Below, piece by piece: positions 51,875-60,878 of a stretch of 64,000 nucleotides of DNA. The DNA comes from CAVVFX01 sp963747535 (GTDB lineage: Bacteria > Acidobacteriota > Terriglobia > Bryobacterales > Bryobacteraceae), in contig CAVVFX010000018.1 of NCBI GenBank assembly GCA_963747535.1, positions 62,001 through 126,000 of the forward strand, given 5' to 3'. The notes beneath the pieces are model-generated. The model made no database searches. It was given only the letters and a program-made list of their open reading frames with translations, and was not told the origin of the DNA. Within the stretch, counting starts at the first letter, position 1. Every line of letters begins with the position of its first letter. The translations under genes were made by a program, and so were the position numbers.

Positions 51875-52930
51875 TTATTGCGATATATGAACCTGATAGG
51901 CCTTCCCGAGTCTATCTCGGAGTTCGGAAAGGTTCTTTAGTATCCCGTAGCGAACGTGTCGCTCCACAATCGAACGCTCGACCGATGAGAACCAACCCTG
52001 AAGTCCATCTGTACGGGAGCGATTGAAGTATGCAACCGATATCAACGGGTTCGCCAGGTCCGCCGATTCCTGAGCGAGCACTGTCAAGCCGAGGGAGGCC
52101 ACGAAGTAGTGATCGGCATAGATCTGTTTTGATGCGATAAACGCCCACGGCCTGCCTTCAATCGTCGTCTTCAGAACTAAGACGTGTGTTACGCTCACCA
52201 CGGGCTTCAACCCGAAGCTCTCTTTAGACCAATAAAAGAAATCATTGATCTGGGGGCGCGGCGTTCGAGGAGAATCCGCTAAGGCCTTTAACAGGAGGGG
52301 GGCGTCCCTTTCCAGCCAACCGAATTGACCGAGGATCTCAAGGAATTCTCTAGACGTCTGAACGGGAGGGTCTGTATCGCTGTACGTGATCATTGCCGGA
52401 GTGCCCTTCTCCATGTAGCTAACCACGTAGTCAAAGAGGACGGCGCGAAACTCACTCTCAAACCTGGGGCCTTGGCCGCGGGCTGCAATGCTCCGCAGCC
52501 GAGCTATCATCTGGGCCGAGAGTTTCAGGCTGCATTTTCCTGGCTTGCACCCGGCGATCGCGTCGAGTTCCTTATTCCCCAGGGTCAATCTCTCAAGGTC
52601 CTGTTCTTGAGGAGGATCGCCGAATTTACCGACGCTCAAGACAGCCGGCCCTTTCTTAAAGTTCTCAATGTCGCGGAACTGGTGAAGGAAGAAATCGATC
52701 GTTACCGGAATCCGAACCGCACCGACCGTGGCGACTTCCCCCGCCCAGATGTGTGGGAGTATCGTGGCGAACACTCCACCAGGTTGTAAGTAGAGCTTTA
52801 GGTCACGCTCATTAGCGCCGGCCTGCTGTCGTAGAAGAGCGGAAAACGTCTGAGAATCCGCTGGAGATGCTATGGATTGAGCGAGAACCAATCCAAAGGT
52901 GAGGAGTTGTGCGGAGTTCTTAGATGACAT
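51875..52930 (-). CDS. Exported hypothetical protein
   Basis: Not recognised. A 351-residue protein with a probable signal peptide ('LLTFGLVLAQSIASPADSQ'). The sequence looks like a real folded protein: 'GANERDLKLYLQPGGVFATI', 'AGCKPGKCSLKLSAQMIARL' (a close cysteine pair C-x4-C), 'FRAVLFDYVVSYMEKGTPAM', 'YSDTDPPVQTSREFLEILGQ', 'DFFYWSKESFGLKPVVSVTH', 'WAFIASKQIYADHYFVASLG' and 'RHVRYGILKNLSELRDRLGK'. No transmembrane segments beyond the signal. The phrase 'ASKQIYADHYF' recalls START/SRPBCC-like or oligoketide-cyclase-type folds, but this is only an impression. It stands alone, with a repeat on one side and a long spacer on the other. Confidence 0.6.
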   Translation of the reverse strand: MSSKNSAQLLTFGLVLAQSIASPADSQTFSALLRQQAGANERDLKLYLQPGGVFATILPHIWAGEVATVGAVRIPVTIDFFLHQFRDIENFKKGPAVLSVGKFGDPPQEQDLERLTLGNKELDAIAGCKPGKCSLKLSAQMIARLRSIAARGQGPRFESEFRAVLFDYVVSYMEKGTPAMITYSDTDPPVQTSREFLEILGQFGWLERDAPLLLKALADSPRTPRPQINDFFYWSKESFGLKPVVSVTHVLVLKTTIEGRPWAFIASKQIYADHYFVASLGLTVLAQESADLANPLISVAYFNRSRTDGLQGWFSSVERSIVERHVRYGILKNLSELRDRLGKAYQVHISQ

Positions 52931-53681
52931 CTCGCAGGTACTTGTCGATCATCGTATCTTCATGCAGACATCCGTGCAACGGCGAATCATCATCTCCGTG
53001 TGGTTTTAGGTCGCGTTCCTCAAGCAATCTGTGGGTCGGCACTATCGTGGTTCACCCGGCGTGAAGACTGGCTCCCATCACCACGGCGAACTCGAAACAG
53101 TGCTCCACAACGTTCGCGGCAGCTTGCGTACTCCGCGCGAAGGCGGAACCCTCTCGTAATGTCAGCGCACATTCTCCCGCTTGATGAACACGAGATTATC
53201 GATAGATAGACAATTCTCTGGTCACGCCAACGCCAGGTCACTGTAAAGATTCCAAAGGCGTTATGGGGAGTAAGTTTTGAAATCTTTAGGAACATAATCT
53301 TATCCGATAATCTGGCAGAGCGAGACCTCGCGCTTGGTGGTCTGGACCACCTCATCGACACCCACGTCACTCGCATGGGCACCCCAACCGTGGTTCGTGG
53401 CAGAACTCCGCCGTCTGATTGGCGACCGCATACCCGTGCTGGATCTGCCGGAAGACTATTGCATGATAGCGCTGAGTGATCGAGCTCTCGGGTCCGCAGG
53501 TGCTTGTCGGCAATTGGTGTCGCCCCATCGACACTCGACACTTTCGACAATGCCGCTGCGCGGCGCTAGTCGGACAATCCCTTCCACTACAATCGCATAA
53601 GACAAGAGGCGATGTGGCCTACTGCTTGCGCTCCTGTCGACCGGCCGAAAGGTCAAATGACTCTTAAAGGAGCAAGGCACC
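52931..53681. other. Intergenic region, possible decay
   Basis: About 750 bp. A plus-strand frame at 53334-53600 contains 'ELRRLIGDRIPVLDLPEDY', which looks protein-like but cannot be placed. A good 'aaaggag' precedes the epoxide hydrolase ATG. Otherwise I see nothing. Confidence 0.35.
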
Positions 53682-54908
53682 ATGACCCAAGCCGCTGTTG
53701 CAGAACGAGGCAGTAAGCAAGCAGCTGATAACACCGCAATTCGCCCATTTCAGGTGGATGTTCCGGAAGCGGAACTCACTGAATTACGCAGGCGGATCAA
53801 CGCGACCAAGTGGCCCGAACGGGAAACGGTCACGGATGCAACTCAAGGAGTACAGCTCGCGACGATGCAGGCGTTAGCGCGCTATTGGACGGCAGAGTAT
53901 GACTGGCGCAAGATAGAGGCAAGGTTGAACGCTCTGCCGCAGTTCATCACCGAGATCGATGGGCTGGACATCCACTTCATTCATGTCCGTTCGAAGCACG
54001 AAAATGCGCTGCCGCTGATCGTGACGCACGGATGGCCCGGCTCGATCACCGAACAGATGAAGATCATCGATCCGCTGACCAATCCCACCGCACACGGCGG
54101 AAATGCGTCCGACGCGTTCCATGTCGTGATTCCGTCGATGCCCGGCTACGGTTTTTCCGGCAGGCCGGCTACGACCGGGTGGGACCCCGCCCACATTGCA
54201 CGTGCCTGGACCGTGCTGATGAAGCGCCTCGGTTACACGAAATTCGTGGCGCAGGGCGGCGATTGGGGTGCGATCGTCACCGAGCTAATGGGAGTGCAGG
54301 CGCCACCGGAGTTGCTGGGCATTCACACCAACATGGCTAACGTGATTCCACTCGACATCGACATGCTGGCCTTTTCCGGTGCGCCGGCGCCGGCGAATCT
54401 CTCGGCCGACGAGAAGCTCGCTTACGAGCGGCTGAGCTTCGTCTATGCGAAAGGCATCGGCTACGGCTTCCAGATGGGGTTGAGACCGCAGACGCTGTAC
54501 GGGATAGCGGATTCACCCGTAGGCCTGGCGGCGTATTTCCTCGACCACGACGCGCGCAGCTATGAGATGATCGCACGTGTCTTTGCTGGAGGGAGCGAAG
54601 GCCTCACACGAGACGACGTCCTCGACAACATCACGCTCACCTGGTTGACGGATACGGCGCTCTCCGGGGCGCGTCTCTACTGGGAGAACAAGGGTGCGTC
54701 GTTCTTCGCCGTAAAAGGCGTCGTGGTTCCGACGGCCGTGAGCGTCTTTCCCGATGAACTCTATCCTGCTCCCCGGAGCTGGGCGGAACGGGCGTATCCC
54801 AAGCTCATTCACTTCAACAAGCTTCCCAAGGGCGGGCACTTTGCGGCCTGGGAACAGCCGAAGCTCTTTTCAGAAGAGGTTCGCGCGGGCTTCAGATCGC
54901 TGCGGTAG
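53682..54908 (+). CDS. Epoxide hydrolase (EHN-type alpha/beta hydrolase)
   Basis: A 408-residue epoxide hydrolase related to microsomal and juvenile-hormone enzymes, converting epoxides to diols. The N-terminal EHN domain ('RPFQVDVPEAELTELRRRIN', 'WPERETV', 'LARYWTAEYDWRKIEARLNA') is followed by the hydrolase core: oxyanion-hole 'HGWPGS' (from H116), nucleophile Asp194 in 'GGDWGA', and catalytic His386 in 'KGGHFAAWEQP'. Two lid tyrosines are likely among 'YENKG'-type positions but were not fixed. The ATG has 'aaaggag' upstream. No signal peptide, so it is cytoplasmic. It lies 29 bp before an enoyl-CoA hydratase-like gene, probably one transcript for degradation or detoxification. Confidence 0.88.
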   Translation: MTQAAVAERGSKQAADNTAIRPFQVDVPEAELTELRRRINATKWPERETVTDATQGVQLATMQALARYWTAEYDWRKIEARLNALPQFITEIDGLDIHFIHVRSKHENALPLIVTHGWPGSITEQMKIIDPLTNPTAHGGNASDAFHVVIPSMPGYGFSGRPATTGWDPAHIARAWTVLMKRLGYTKFVAQGGDWGAIVTELMGVQAPPELLGIHTNMANVIPLDIDMLAFSGAPAPANLSADEKLAYERLSFVYAKGIGYGFQMGLRPQTLYGIADSPVGLAAYFLDHDARSYEMIARVFAGGSEGLTRDDVLDNITLTWLTDTALSGARLYWENKGASFFAVKGVVVPTAVSVFPDELYPAPRSWAERAYPKLIHFNKLPKGGHFAAWEQPKLFSEEVRAGFRSLR

Positions 54909-54937
54909 GTTCTGCCAATCGACACAGGAGATACGCC

Positions 54938-55771
54938 ATGCTTGACCATTTGCAGTTCAACATCGACCGCACTGATCCGGGTCTGTGGACAATCACCTTC
55001 AGCAACCCGCCGATCAACATATTTGTTCCAACAACGATCGTCGAATTGGGAGCGCTAATGACCGACCTCGAGGCGGACCCGTCCGTGAAGGTCGTAGTGT
55101 TTCAGTCGGCGAATCCCGATTTTTTCATCGCCCATCTCGACGTAGCCAGGGCAGCGGAACGGCCAGAGGCGCTGGGCCTTTGGCGCGACTTTGTGCTGCG
55201 CCTCTCGTCCACGCCAGTCGTGAGCATCGCGAAGATTCGCGGCCGCACGCGCGGCATCGGGAACGAGTTTGTGCTGGCTTGCGACATGCGTTTCGCCAGC
55301 CGGCAAAGCGCCCTGTTCGGCCAACCCGAGGTCGGCGTCGGATTAGTCCCGGGCGGCGGAGCGCTGGAATGGCTCCCGCGTTTGGTCGGCCGTTCGCGGG
55401 CACTTGAGATCGTGCTCAGCGGCGACGATTTCGATGCTGATATCGCCGAGCGCTATGGCTGGGTGAACCGCACGCTGGACGATGACGCGCTCGACTTGTT
55501 TGTCGATACGCTCGTCCGGCGTCTGGCCTCGTTCGACCGTGAAACGCTGGCTGCGGCGAAGGCGCAGGTCAATCGGTTCGGGACGCCGACAGCTACCGAG
55601 CTTCAGTCGAGCAACGACCTGTTCTTCCCACTGCTGGCCTTGCCAGGTGCGCAGGCGCGCCGTGCGAAGGTTCGTGATATCGGTTACGGTGTTCGGAGCG
55701 ACTTCGAATTGAACTTCGGCCGGTACCTCCCCGCGTTCGGGCGGGCGGACGTCGATCACACGGATACATAG
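54938..55771 (+). CDS. Enoyl-CoA hydratase/isomerase-family protein
   Basis: A 277-residue crotonase-fold protein. The fold is seen in 'LWTITFSNPPINIFVPTTIV', 'VKVVVFQSANPDFFIAHLDV' (the A-H-x-D loop; the oxyanion-hole Ala of hydratases is Ala in 'FIAH'), 'RTRGIGNEFVLACDMRFASR' (G-G-G hole here R-G-I-G), 'FGQPEVGVGLVPGGGALEWL' with the usual catalytic Glu ('QPEVGVGLVPGGG') and 'RLVGRSRALEIVLSGDDFDA'. The ATG has 'aggaga' at good spacing. Although the fold is sound, the mixed active-site residues mean hydratase activity is not certain; isomerase or CoA-hydrolase activity is possible. It is the second gene after the epoxide hydrolase. Confidence 0.84.
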   Translation: MLDHLQFNIDRTDPGLWTITFSNPPINIFVPTTIVELGALMTDLEADPSVKVVVFQSANPDFFIAHLDVARAAERPEALGLWRDFVLRLSSTPVVSIAKIRGRTRGIGNEFVLACDMRFASRQSALFGQPEVGVGLVPGGGALEWLPRLVGRSRALEIVLSGDDFDADIAERYGWVNRTLDDDALDLFVDTLVRRLASFDRETLAAAKAQVNRFGTPTATELQSSNDLFFPLLALPGAQARRAKVRDIGYGVRSDFELNFGRYLPAFGRADVDHTDT

Positions 55772-55787
55772 CCCGGCTGATCGTCGC

Positions 55788-56187
55788 CCTTCATCGATCC
55801 GGAACGGCGCGTGTCGGCCTCAACGAGTCGCAGGCGCGGGAACGTGGCTTAGCCTACCCTGTGGCGTCCGTGCCAGTCGTTTCCGGCTCGCGGCCCTGGA
55901 CCATTTCTGAGACACGCGGGTTCATGAAGACGCTCATCGACGCGCGCAGTGACGGTATTCTCGGATTTATGGCGTTCGGGCCGGAGGCCGGAGAACTTAT
56001 GGGTACGGCTCAACTCGCGATGCTGGCAGACCTGCCGTATACGACTTTGCGGCACGCAATGTTTGCGCATCCGACGATGACGGAAGGGCTGAAGGCCTTG
56101 TTCATGAGCGTGCCCGAACGTCTGGAGAACCATGCCGAGCAACTCCAACACGCGCGAACGCCAGCCGTTCACACTATTGTGCCTTAG
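55788..56187 (+). pseudogene. C-terminal remnant of a flavin disulfide oxidoreductase (mercuric reductase/lipoamide dehydrogenase type)
   Basis: Fragment of the dimerisation domain. 'FIDPE' in one frame is followed, one frame over, by 'ARVGLNESQARERGLAYPVA', then 'ETRGFMKTLIDARSDGILGF', 'GPEAGELMGTAQLAMLADLP' and 'YTTLRHAMFAHPTMTEGLKA', the hallmark end of this family with the catalytic His in 'HPTMTE'. The FAD and NAD domains and the redox-active Cys pair are missing entirely. Natural stop at 56185-56187. The rest was probably lost by deletion next to the enoyl-CoA hydratase gene. Confidence 0.78.
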
Positions 56188-56818
56188 CCGCCGGCGGCGC
56201 TTGTGTCTCCAGCGAGACATCCGAGAATATGACGGTGTCCGATGCGTCCGCTCTATGCGAGCAGACTGCGAGCCCCACCAGGACCGCGCCCCTGAACGAA
56301 ACTTCGGTATGTGCAATTTCCTTCGGCTCAGAGCCATCCTTGCCGATGTACATGAAAATCCTGACGCCGGTACGGACCAGCTTTACCCGGAACGTGCCCG
56401 GACCATCGAACGGCAGATCGAATGCGTTGGTGTCTTCGCCCTGTTTGCTTCGCCACTGAAGCCCGGGCATGCCGTTGCCGTGGACCACGACGTCGGCGTA
56501 GGCCGCGTCGGTGTCCAGAGACTGGCGGACCATCATGCCAGCCTTCCGATGTTCGGCACCCTGGCCGAGGAATCGAATGGTGGCCGTGACAGTAAAGTTG
56601 CCGGTCATCTCTCGCCAGACGTATTGGAACTGGTCCTGCTTGTCCCAGATGTTAGCCCCGGAGCCGGTGATCCGGTACTGGCCGTTGGAAAACGCCGCGG
56701 AACCTTTGATCGCAGGACCGCCAACATCGCCGGAATTGGTAAAGAGTCCCAAGTTTCCACTCTGAGCCATAGCCGAGGCAGAAAGCAGGAAGGCAGCCAG
56801 CCTGGAAATCAGTGTCAT
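56174..56818 (-). CDS. Exported LamG/DUF1349-like beta-sandwich protein, paralogue 1
   Basis: A 214-residue exported protein of a concanavalin-like (DUF1349 / LamG type) fold. Signal peptide ('LAAFLLSASAMAQSG') then 'GLFTNSGDVGGPAIKGSAAF', 'GQYRITGSGANIWDKQDQFQ', 'YVWREMTGNFTVTATIRFLG', 'EHRKAGMMVRQSLDTDAAYA' and 'AVLVGLAVCSHRADASDTVI' followed by 'FSDVSLE'. The same pattern occurs in the adjacent gene (56815-57444), whose stop its ATG overlaps (ATGA), and in 60879-61697. Such domains often follow TolB-like propellers and may bind carbohydrate. Two tandem copies suggest a pair made together. Function unknown. Confidence 0.75.
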   Translation of the reverse strand: MTLISRLAAFLLSASAMAQSGNLGLFTNSGDVGGPAIKGSAAFSNGQYRITGSGANIWDKQDQFQYVWREMTGNFTVTATIRFLGQGAEHRKAGMMVRQSLDTDAAYADVVVHGNGMPGLQWRSKQGEDTNAFDLPFDGPGTFRVKLVRTGVRIFMYIGKDGSEPKEIAHTEVSFRGAVLVGLAVCSHRADASDTVIFSDVSLETQAPPAAKAQ

Positions 56819-57444
56819 CGTCGCATCCCCGCCGGCAGTTTCTCCACGGACACATCCGAAAACAACACGGTGTTGGTCGCCTCCTTCGTATGCGAGCTTA
56901 CCCCGAGTCCGACCAAGATCGGACTGCCCAACTGATTAGGGGTGTGTCCCAGCTCTCTCAATGGCGCGCCGTCCTTGGAAATCCACACGGTGATGGTCGT
57001 GCCCTGCCGGACCAGCTTCATCTTCCAAGTTCCCGGACCTTCTATCGGAAAATCGACTGTGTTGGTATTGTCACCCTTCGTCTTTCGGAACTGAACGGCC
57101 GGCGTGCCGTCGCCGTGGATGGCGAGTTGAACGAATGGTGAATCGGCGTCGAGACTCTTGCGAAGCATGATGACGGCCTTGCGATGCCCGATTCCGTCAG
57201 TAAGGAATTTGGCTGACGCGGTGACGGCAAAGTCGCCGGACATCTCCCGCCAAACGTAGTGGAACTGATCCGCCGTGCCCCAGATATCGGTGCCGGAGCC
57301 CGTGATCTTGTATTGGCCGGTGGAGGCGTCAAATTCGGCGCCCCCTTTGAGGGGAGGAGCGCCGACGTCGTCGGAATTGGTGAAGATGCCAGTCTGCGCT
57401 AAAGTCGAAACCGCGAATAGGCAAAGGAGCAACGGACAACGCAC
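56815..57444 (-). CDS. Exported LamG/DUF1349-like beta-sandwich protein, paralogue 2
   Basis: A 209-residue sister of the neighbouring protein, first of the pair. After a signal peptide ('LLLCLFAVSTLAQTG') it repeats the same blocks: 'IFTNSDDVGAPPLKGGAEF', 'GQYKITGSGTDIWGTADQFH', 'YVWREMSGDFAVTASAKFLT', 'GHRKAVIMLRKSLDADSPFV', 'IHGDGTPAVQFRKTKGDNTN', 'STRAND-like' runs and 'SSHTKEATNTVLFSDVSVE'. The overlap with the downstream gene (ATGA) indicates co-translation. I infer an extracellular glycan-binding or structural role because of the concanavalin-like fold; there is no enzyme motif. Confidence 0.75.
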   Translation of the reverse strand: MRCPLLLCLFAVSTLAQTGIFTNSDDVGAPPLKGGAEFDASTGQYKITGSGTDIWGTADQFHYVWREMSGDFAVTASAKFLTDGIGHRKAVIMLRKSLDADSPFVQLAIHGDGTPAVQFRKTKGDNTNTVDFPIEGPGTWKMKLVRQGTTITVWISKDGAPLRELGHTPNQLGSPILVGLGVSSHTKEATNTVLFSDVSVEKLPAGMRR

Positions 57445-57493
57445 GTCAAGATTGTATCCGAATCCTAGACAGGCCGCAGACCATATCCTTAAT

Positions 57494-57703
57494 TCAGGTG
57501 TGCGCAGCTTCTGCTCGCAGGTCCTTGAAGAGTTCGTCTCCCATCTCGTCTTCCGGCGGCAAAGGGCGCAGGAAGTCTACAGCCAGCCGCTGCATCTGAT
57601 CCATGCGAGATCCATCCGGACGGGTTGCCCCGACATTTGATGAGCGACTCGACTTGTTGAGTATCGGCAGGTAGACCGACACTTCTTTACTTGCCCAATT
57701 CAT
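57494..57703 (-). CDS. Small hypothetical protein
   Basis: A 69-residue frame starting 'MNWASKEVSVYLPILNKSSR' and ending with the acidic 'LPPEDEMGDELFKDLRAEAA'. The tail looks like an amphipathic helix of a small regulator or antitoxin, but there is no toxin-like partner and no known family. Codon use is plausible; it could be a chance frame. Confidence 0.35.
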   Translation of the reverse strand: MNWASKEVSVYLPILNKSSRSSNVGATRPDGSRMDQMQRLAVDFLRPLPPEDEMGDELFKDLRAEAAHT

Positions 57704-58492
57704 TAGGCCCAATCAGTCGCCTGCAACTCCACTGCTGGGTTCCACCACTGTAGTGGGTGATGTGGTTAAATCCACCCACGTTAACCACCGTTCGGCTAAG
57801 GTGTTTCGGCAATTCAAACAGGGACCACTATTGTGGCCCCTGGCCCTGAGGGAAGATCACCCTGATCCGTTGTGCCAACGCGCCTATGCGGCTGGCTCCT
57901 CCGAATCGGATGCGGTGGGAGCACTAGCCCTCACGCTTCGATTGTTGCCATTCAGCCGGCGCACAATCAACACACGCTTTGGTTCACACGGTGTTTACAG
58001 TGTGAACAGATTAACTACCGCGTGCGCCCCGGACAGCCGTCTGCGCACAATCCGGTAGCCCGTCCGAATATCAACCAAGACACACCTTCCAAAACGGCGG
58101 GTGTTCCCATATAAACGGGCTATCAGACAACCACCTTCAATGCTGTTTCGATTGTCGGCGGCGGTTCTCCTTCCGCTGCTATTCGGTGGGGCGGCAGTGG
58201 CGAAACCAGCGCCGGTGGTCACTGCCGCCGATTAATGGCAGTCACTTTGGGTATCGCAACTGCCGTTGATCAATCGATTCGCCGTACAAGTTTGACCGGA
58301 AGTGCAATCTACATGTCACATAACGAAGTGGGTAGCGATTTGCGCAAACACCTAACTGACGAACAGCGCTCGCAAAACAGTTCAGTGTTCACGGAGAGCG
58401 ATGACGAGCAGACGATAGAGGCAGTAAGAGAACTGACCGTTAACCGAGGCATTGCACGTTAGCAATCCAGTTCGCCGCGCAGACTACTCATT
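57704..58492. other. Intergenic region with an isolated signal-peptide ORF
   Basis: About 790 bp. Contains the 31-residue signal-peptide-like frame at 58140-58235 and several short frames without features. It lies between the LamG-like pair and the histone-like gene. Confidence 0.35.
58140..58235 (+). other. Isolated signal-peptide ORF (31 residues), probable gene remnant
   Basis: ATG 58140 gives 'MLFRLSAAVLLPLLFGGAAV' then 'AKPAPVVTAAD' and a TAA. It is a near-ideal secretion signal with nothing after it, as if the mature protein had been deleted or cut by a stop. A real mini-protein is less likely. Confidence 0.35.
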
Positions 58493-59008
58493 CACACTGC
58501 GGCTTCAACCACAGCCGGAACGGTTGCCGACTTCTTCGCCGCAGATCTCTTGACCTGCTCAACCTTCTTCGCCACCTTCGCCGGTGCCACCTTCTTCGCA
58601 GCCTTTACAGCGGCCCTTCGGGGGCGGCTTTCTTCGCAGCCGCTCGTAGACGCCAACGTTTCTTCGTGGCGGCGATGATTCTCTTCATGCCCTCTGCGCT
58701 GATCTGACGTTTTGCCTTCGTCGCGACTGGTTCCGGCGACGGCGGTTCAGCTTTTCCCTTGATCTTGGCCCATCTTGCTTTTTGAGCTTCGGCCATCCGT
58801 CTGCGCACGGCAGCACTTCTCTTACGTCCACTTTTTTTGGCGTTAATTCAGAGGCGGATTTGCTTGTCGCCGGTGATCCCCCGCCACCCAACATGGTCTG
58901 GACTTCGGCAATCTGGACGTCGATGCGCTGTTTGTCTAATTGGAATACGGCAAGCGCGGCCAACAGAATGTCTCGGGTAGACGTGTGTGTGGGCATGGTC
59001 GGTATCAT
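58493..59008 (-). pseudogene. Histone H1-like basic protein, two homopolymer frameshifts
   Basis: Three pieces in consecutive -1 frames make one protein. 'STRDILLAALAVFQLDKQRI' and 'DVQIAEVQTMLGGGG' lead to an A7 run (58832-58838), then 'SGRKRSAAVRRRMAEAQKAR', 'KRQISAEGMKRIIAATKKRW' up to a C5 run (58620-58624), then 'AAVKAAKKVAPAKVAKKVEQ' and a Lys/Ala-rich end. One extra A and one extra C would restore a single frame of about 170 residues. The layout, an N-terminal coiled helix plus a basic repetitive tail, fits small nucleoid or chromatin-like proteins of Acidobacteria. Either the gene is broken or the assembly undercalled two homopolymers. A shorter relative lies at 63058-63279. Confidence 0.6.
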
Positions 59009-59348
59009 TGTACAGGGGTGAGTCGCTCGCTTGAGAGTTCATAACATGAATTCCTCGTTTGCCTGACGGGTTAGATGGGGGCTGTCCGGTTCTGCCGGTG
59101 CTGTGCAGCCCGCCTGGGGGACCAGCTTTCCTTGGGCGCACTACTCCGGCGGTCGGGTCGTGTGGCGCGCACCATGGCGACGGCGTCCCTCATCGTTTAC
59201 ATTGCCAAGGGAACCCAGGTAGCGTCCGTGAACGCCTCGCGCATTGTCTCAAGTCGCGCACCCGCGAGGGTCACGTGATCGATTTTTGAGATCCACCCAA
59301 CAGACTGCGGAAGCCATGATCAGAGCGCAAAAACAAACCGCATCTGGT
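59009..59348. other. Intergenic region, no gene seen
   Basis: About 340 bp between two minus-strand genes. No features beyond short shadow frames. Confidence 0.4.
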
Positions 59349-60743
59349 TTATCTGAGGAGTCTGGCCGGCTTCAGAGTCCATCCCTGAAGACGCCCGAGT
59401 TCCAGCAGTGGCAAGCCGTTGAAACCTTCCGGATGGATTACCCAGTTGAACGGCTTCCGGCCATCCGAGGCGAAGTAACGGTCGAACTCAATGTTGCCGC
59501 GGATCACCTTAACCTCGCCGCCTCCATCCATGCTGCCTGCCAGCGTGGCAGCGAAATCGGCCAGCGAAAGCGTCTCAGACCCGACGAACACCTCATTGGG
59601 TAGGCGGTGAAAACGCCGGACAAAATCTGCCGAATCCGCTGCCGCAATACGAAAAGCGGCAACGGGAATGGTGGGCTTAGAATAGGTTGTCGTTCCAGGC
59701 CCCGTCGGGCCGTCAACGATCTGCGGCTTCACTTCAAGCAAGGCCAGCAGCATATCCGACGGCGACAGCATCTGGCCTTGGATCTCTCCGAAAACGATTC
59801 GCCGGCTCAGGTGGGCAGCCACCTGCTTGCGATCCACGACTTTCGCGGCGGGATTCTCGTAAAAGCCGGGCAGGTCTTGCGCGGTCACGAAGCGGACTGC
59901 CGGCTGCGCCTTCATATGCTGCACAAACCGTCGCAGCACTCCAAAGCACCGCTCTGAATCCTCTGCCGTCCTGCGCCGCGGTTTTACCCACGCATCCGGA
60001 GCTGGATTCGCGCCGCGCGCGAAATTCACGCCGTCCCAAAACTCGGTAGTCACGAACTCGGTGGGATGGTAATAGATGCTGATTACGCCGCCGCCACTCG
60101 CGGCTAACCGTGCCGCGGCTTCGTCGAATCGTTTGTAGGCCGCGGTGTCTTCCGCTCCGGCGTTTAACTGTGCGCGAAACTGGTTTTTGCCCATTCGGAA
60201 TACATAAAGCAGCCCTCCGTACCAGAATGGTTGCTCATCGACACCTACCTGTTCGCCTTCATCCAGATACACAGGAATGCCGAGCTTTCGCAGTGCCAAA
60301 TTACTTTGTGGGCCCCAAGAGTTGCCCGGCTGTCCATAGCAAACCGGTTGGGTTCCGAAGATCCGCCTCACATCAGCAACTCCCGGTCCTTCACGTCTTT
60401 CGAACTCCTCAGCTCCTTCGAGATATCCGAGGCGAACCAGGTACTCAGCGGGAGTGGGGTGGACGCTGTGCCAGTTCGCGTGATACCCAATGGCGTGCCT
60501 GGAGAGCGCCTGGATAACGTCGCGCCGGCCGCGCTTCTCCAGCACACGGGCCTTCTCGCCCACTACCTTGAAGGTCGCCCGAACACCCTCTGCGGATAAA
60601 TCGTTTGCAATGCGGAGCGCGGCGTCGTCGGCCGCCGGCTCGATATAATCCTCCGTATCAAACCAAAGCACCACATAGACGGGAGTCGCCGAGAGGATCG
60701 AGCATGCCGTCAAAAAGAGGCCACAGATCAATGCACGCATCAT
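59349..60743 (-). CDS. Exported polysaccharide-deacetylase-like protein
   Basis: A 464-residue exported protein. Signal peptide ('LICGLFLTACSILSATP') followed by a NodB-type barrel: 'YVVLWFDTEDYIEP' with Asp29 and Asp32, 'DLSAEGVRATFKVVGEKARV', 'RHAIGYHANWHSVHP' giving His88, His92 and His95, and 'GVISIYYHPTEFVTTEFW' with a late His. This set of Asp plus His residues is the metal-binding pattern of carbohydrate esterase family 4 relatives, although the spacing is atypical and the protein is longer than usual, with an extra C-terminal domain ('DMLLALLEVKPQIVDGPTG' onward). It may deacetylate a glycan or be a diverged homologue. 'agga' lies upstream of the ATG pair. No operon partner. Confidence 0.72.
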   Translation of the reverse strand: MMRALICGLFLTACSILSATPVYVVLWFDTEDYIEPAADDAALRIANDLSAEGVRATFKVVGEKARVLEKRGRRDVIQALSRHAIGYHANWHSVHPTPAEYLVRLGYLEGAEEFERREGPGVADVRRIFGTQPVCYGQPGNSWGPQSNLALRKLGIPVYLDEGEQVGVDEQPFWYGGLLYVFRMGKNQFRAQLNAGAEDTAAYKRFDEAAARLAASGGGVISIYYHPTEFVTTEFWDGVNFARGANPAPDAWVKPRRRTAEDSERCFGVLRRFVQHMKAQPAVRFVTAQDLPGFYENPAAKVVDRKQVAAHLSRRIVFGEIQGQMLSPSDMLLALLEVKPQIVDGPTGPGTTTYSKPTIPVAAFRIAAADSADFVRRFHRLPNEVFVGSETLSLADFAATLAGSMDGGGEVKVIRGNIEFDRYFASDGRKPFNWVIHPEGFNGLPLLELGRLQGWTLKPARLLR

Positions 60744-60878
60744 TAGGTCCTAATCATATCTTGCTCCGTTTGCTGCTGAACAGTCCTGTACGTGCATCGA
60801 TTCCAGGATGATAAGCGAGCTGCGACAGCCGTTATGATCGTGCGCAAGCTTGCCCGTCGTCTGCTAGAGTTCATCGTT

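Noticed and set aside
53334..53600. Plus-strand frame containing 'ELRRLIGDRIPVLDLPEDY'
   Set aside because: Part of it looks protein-like, but the rest does not; no start signal and no recognisable family.
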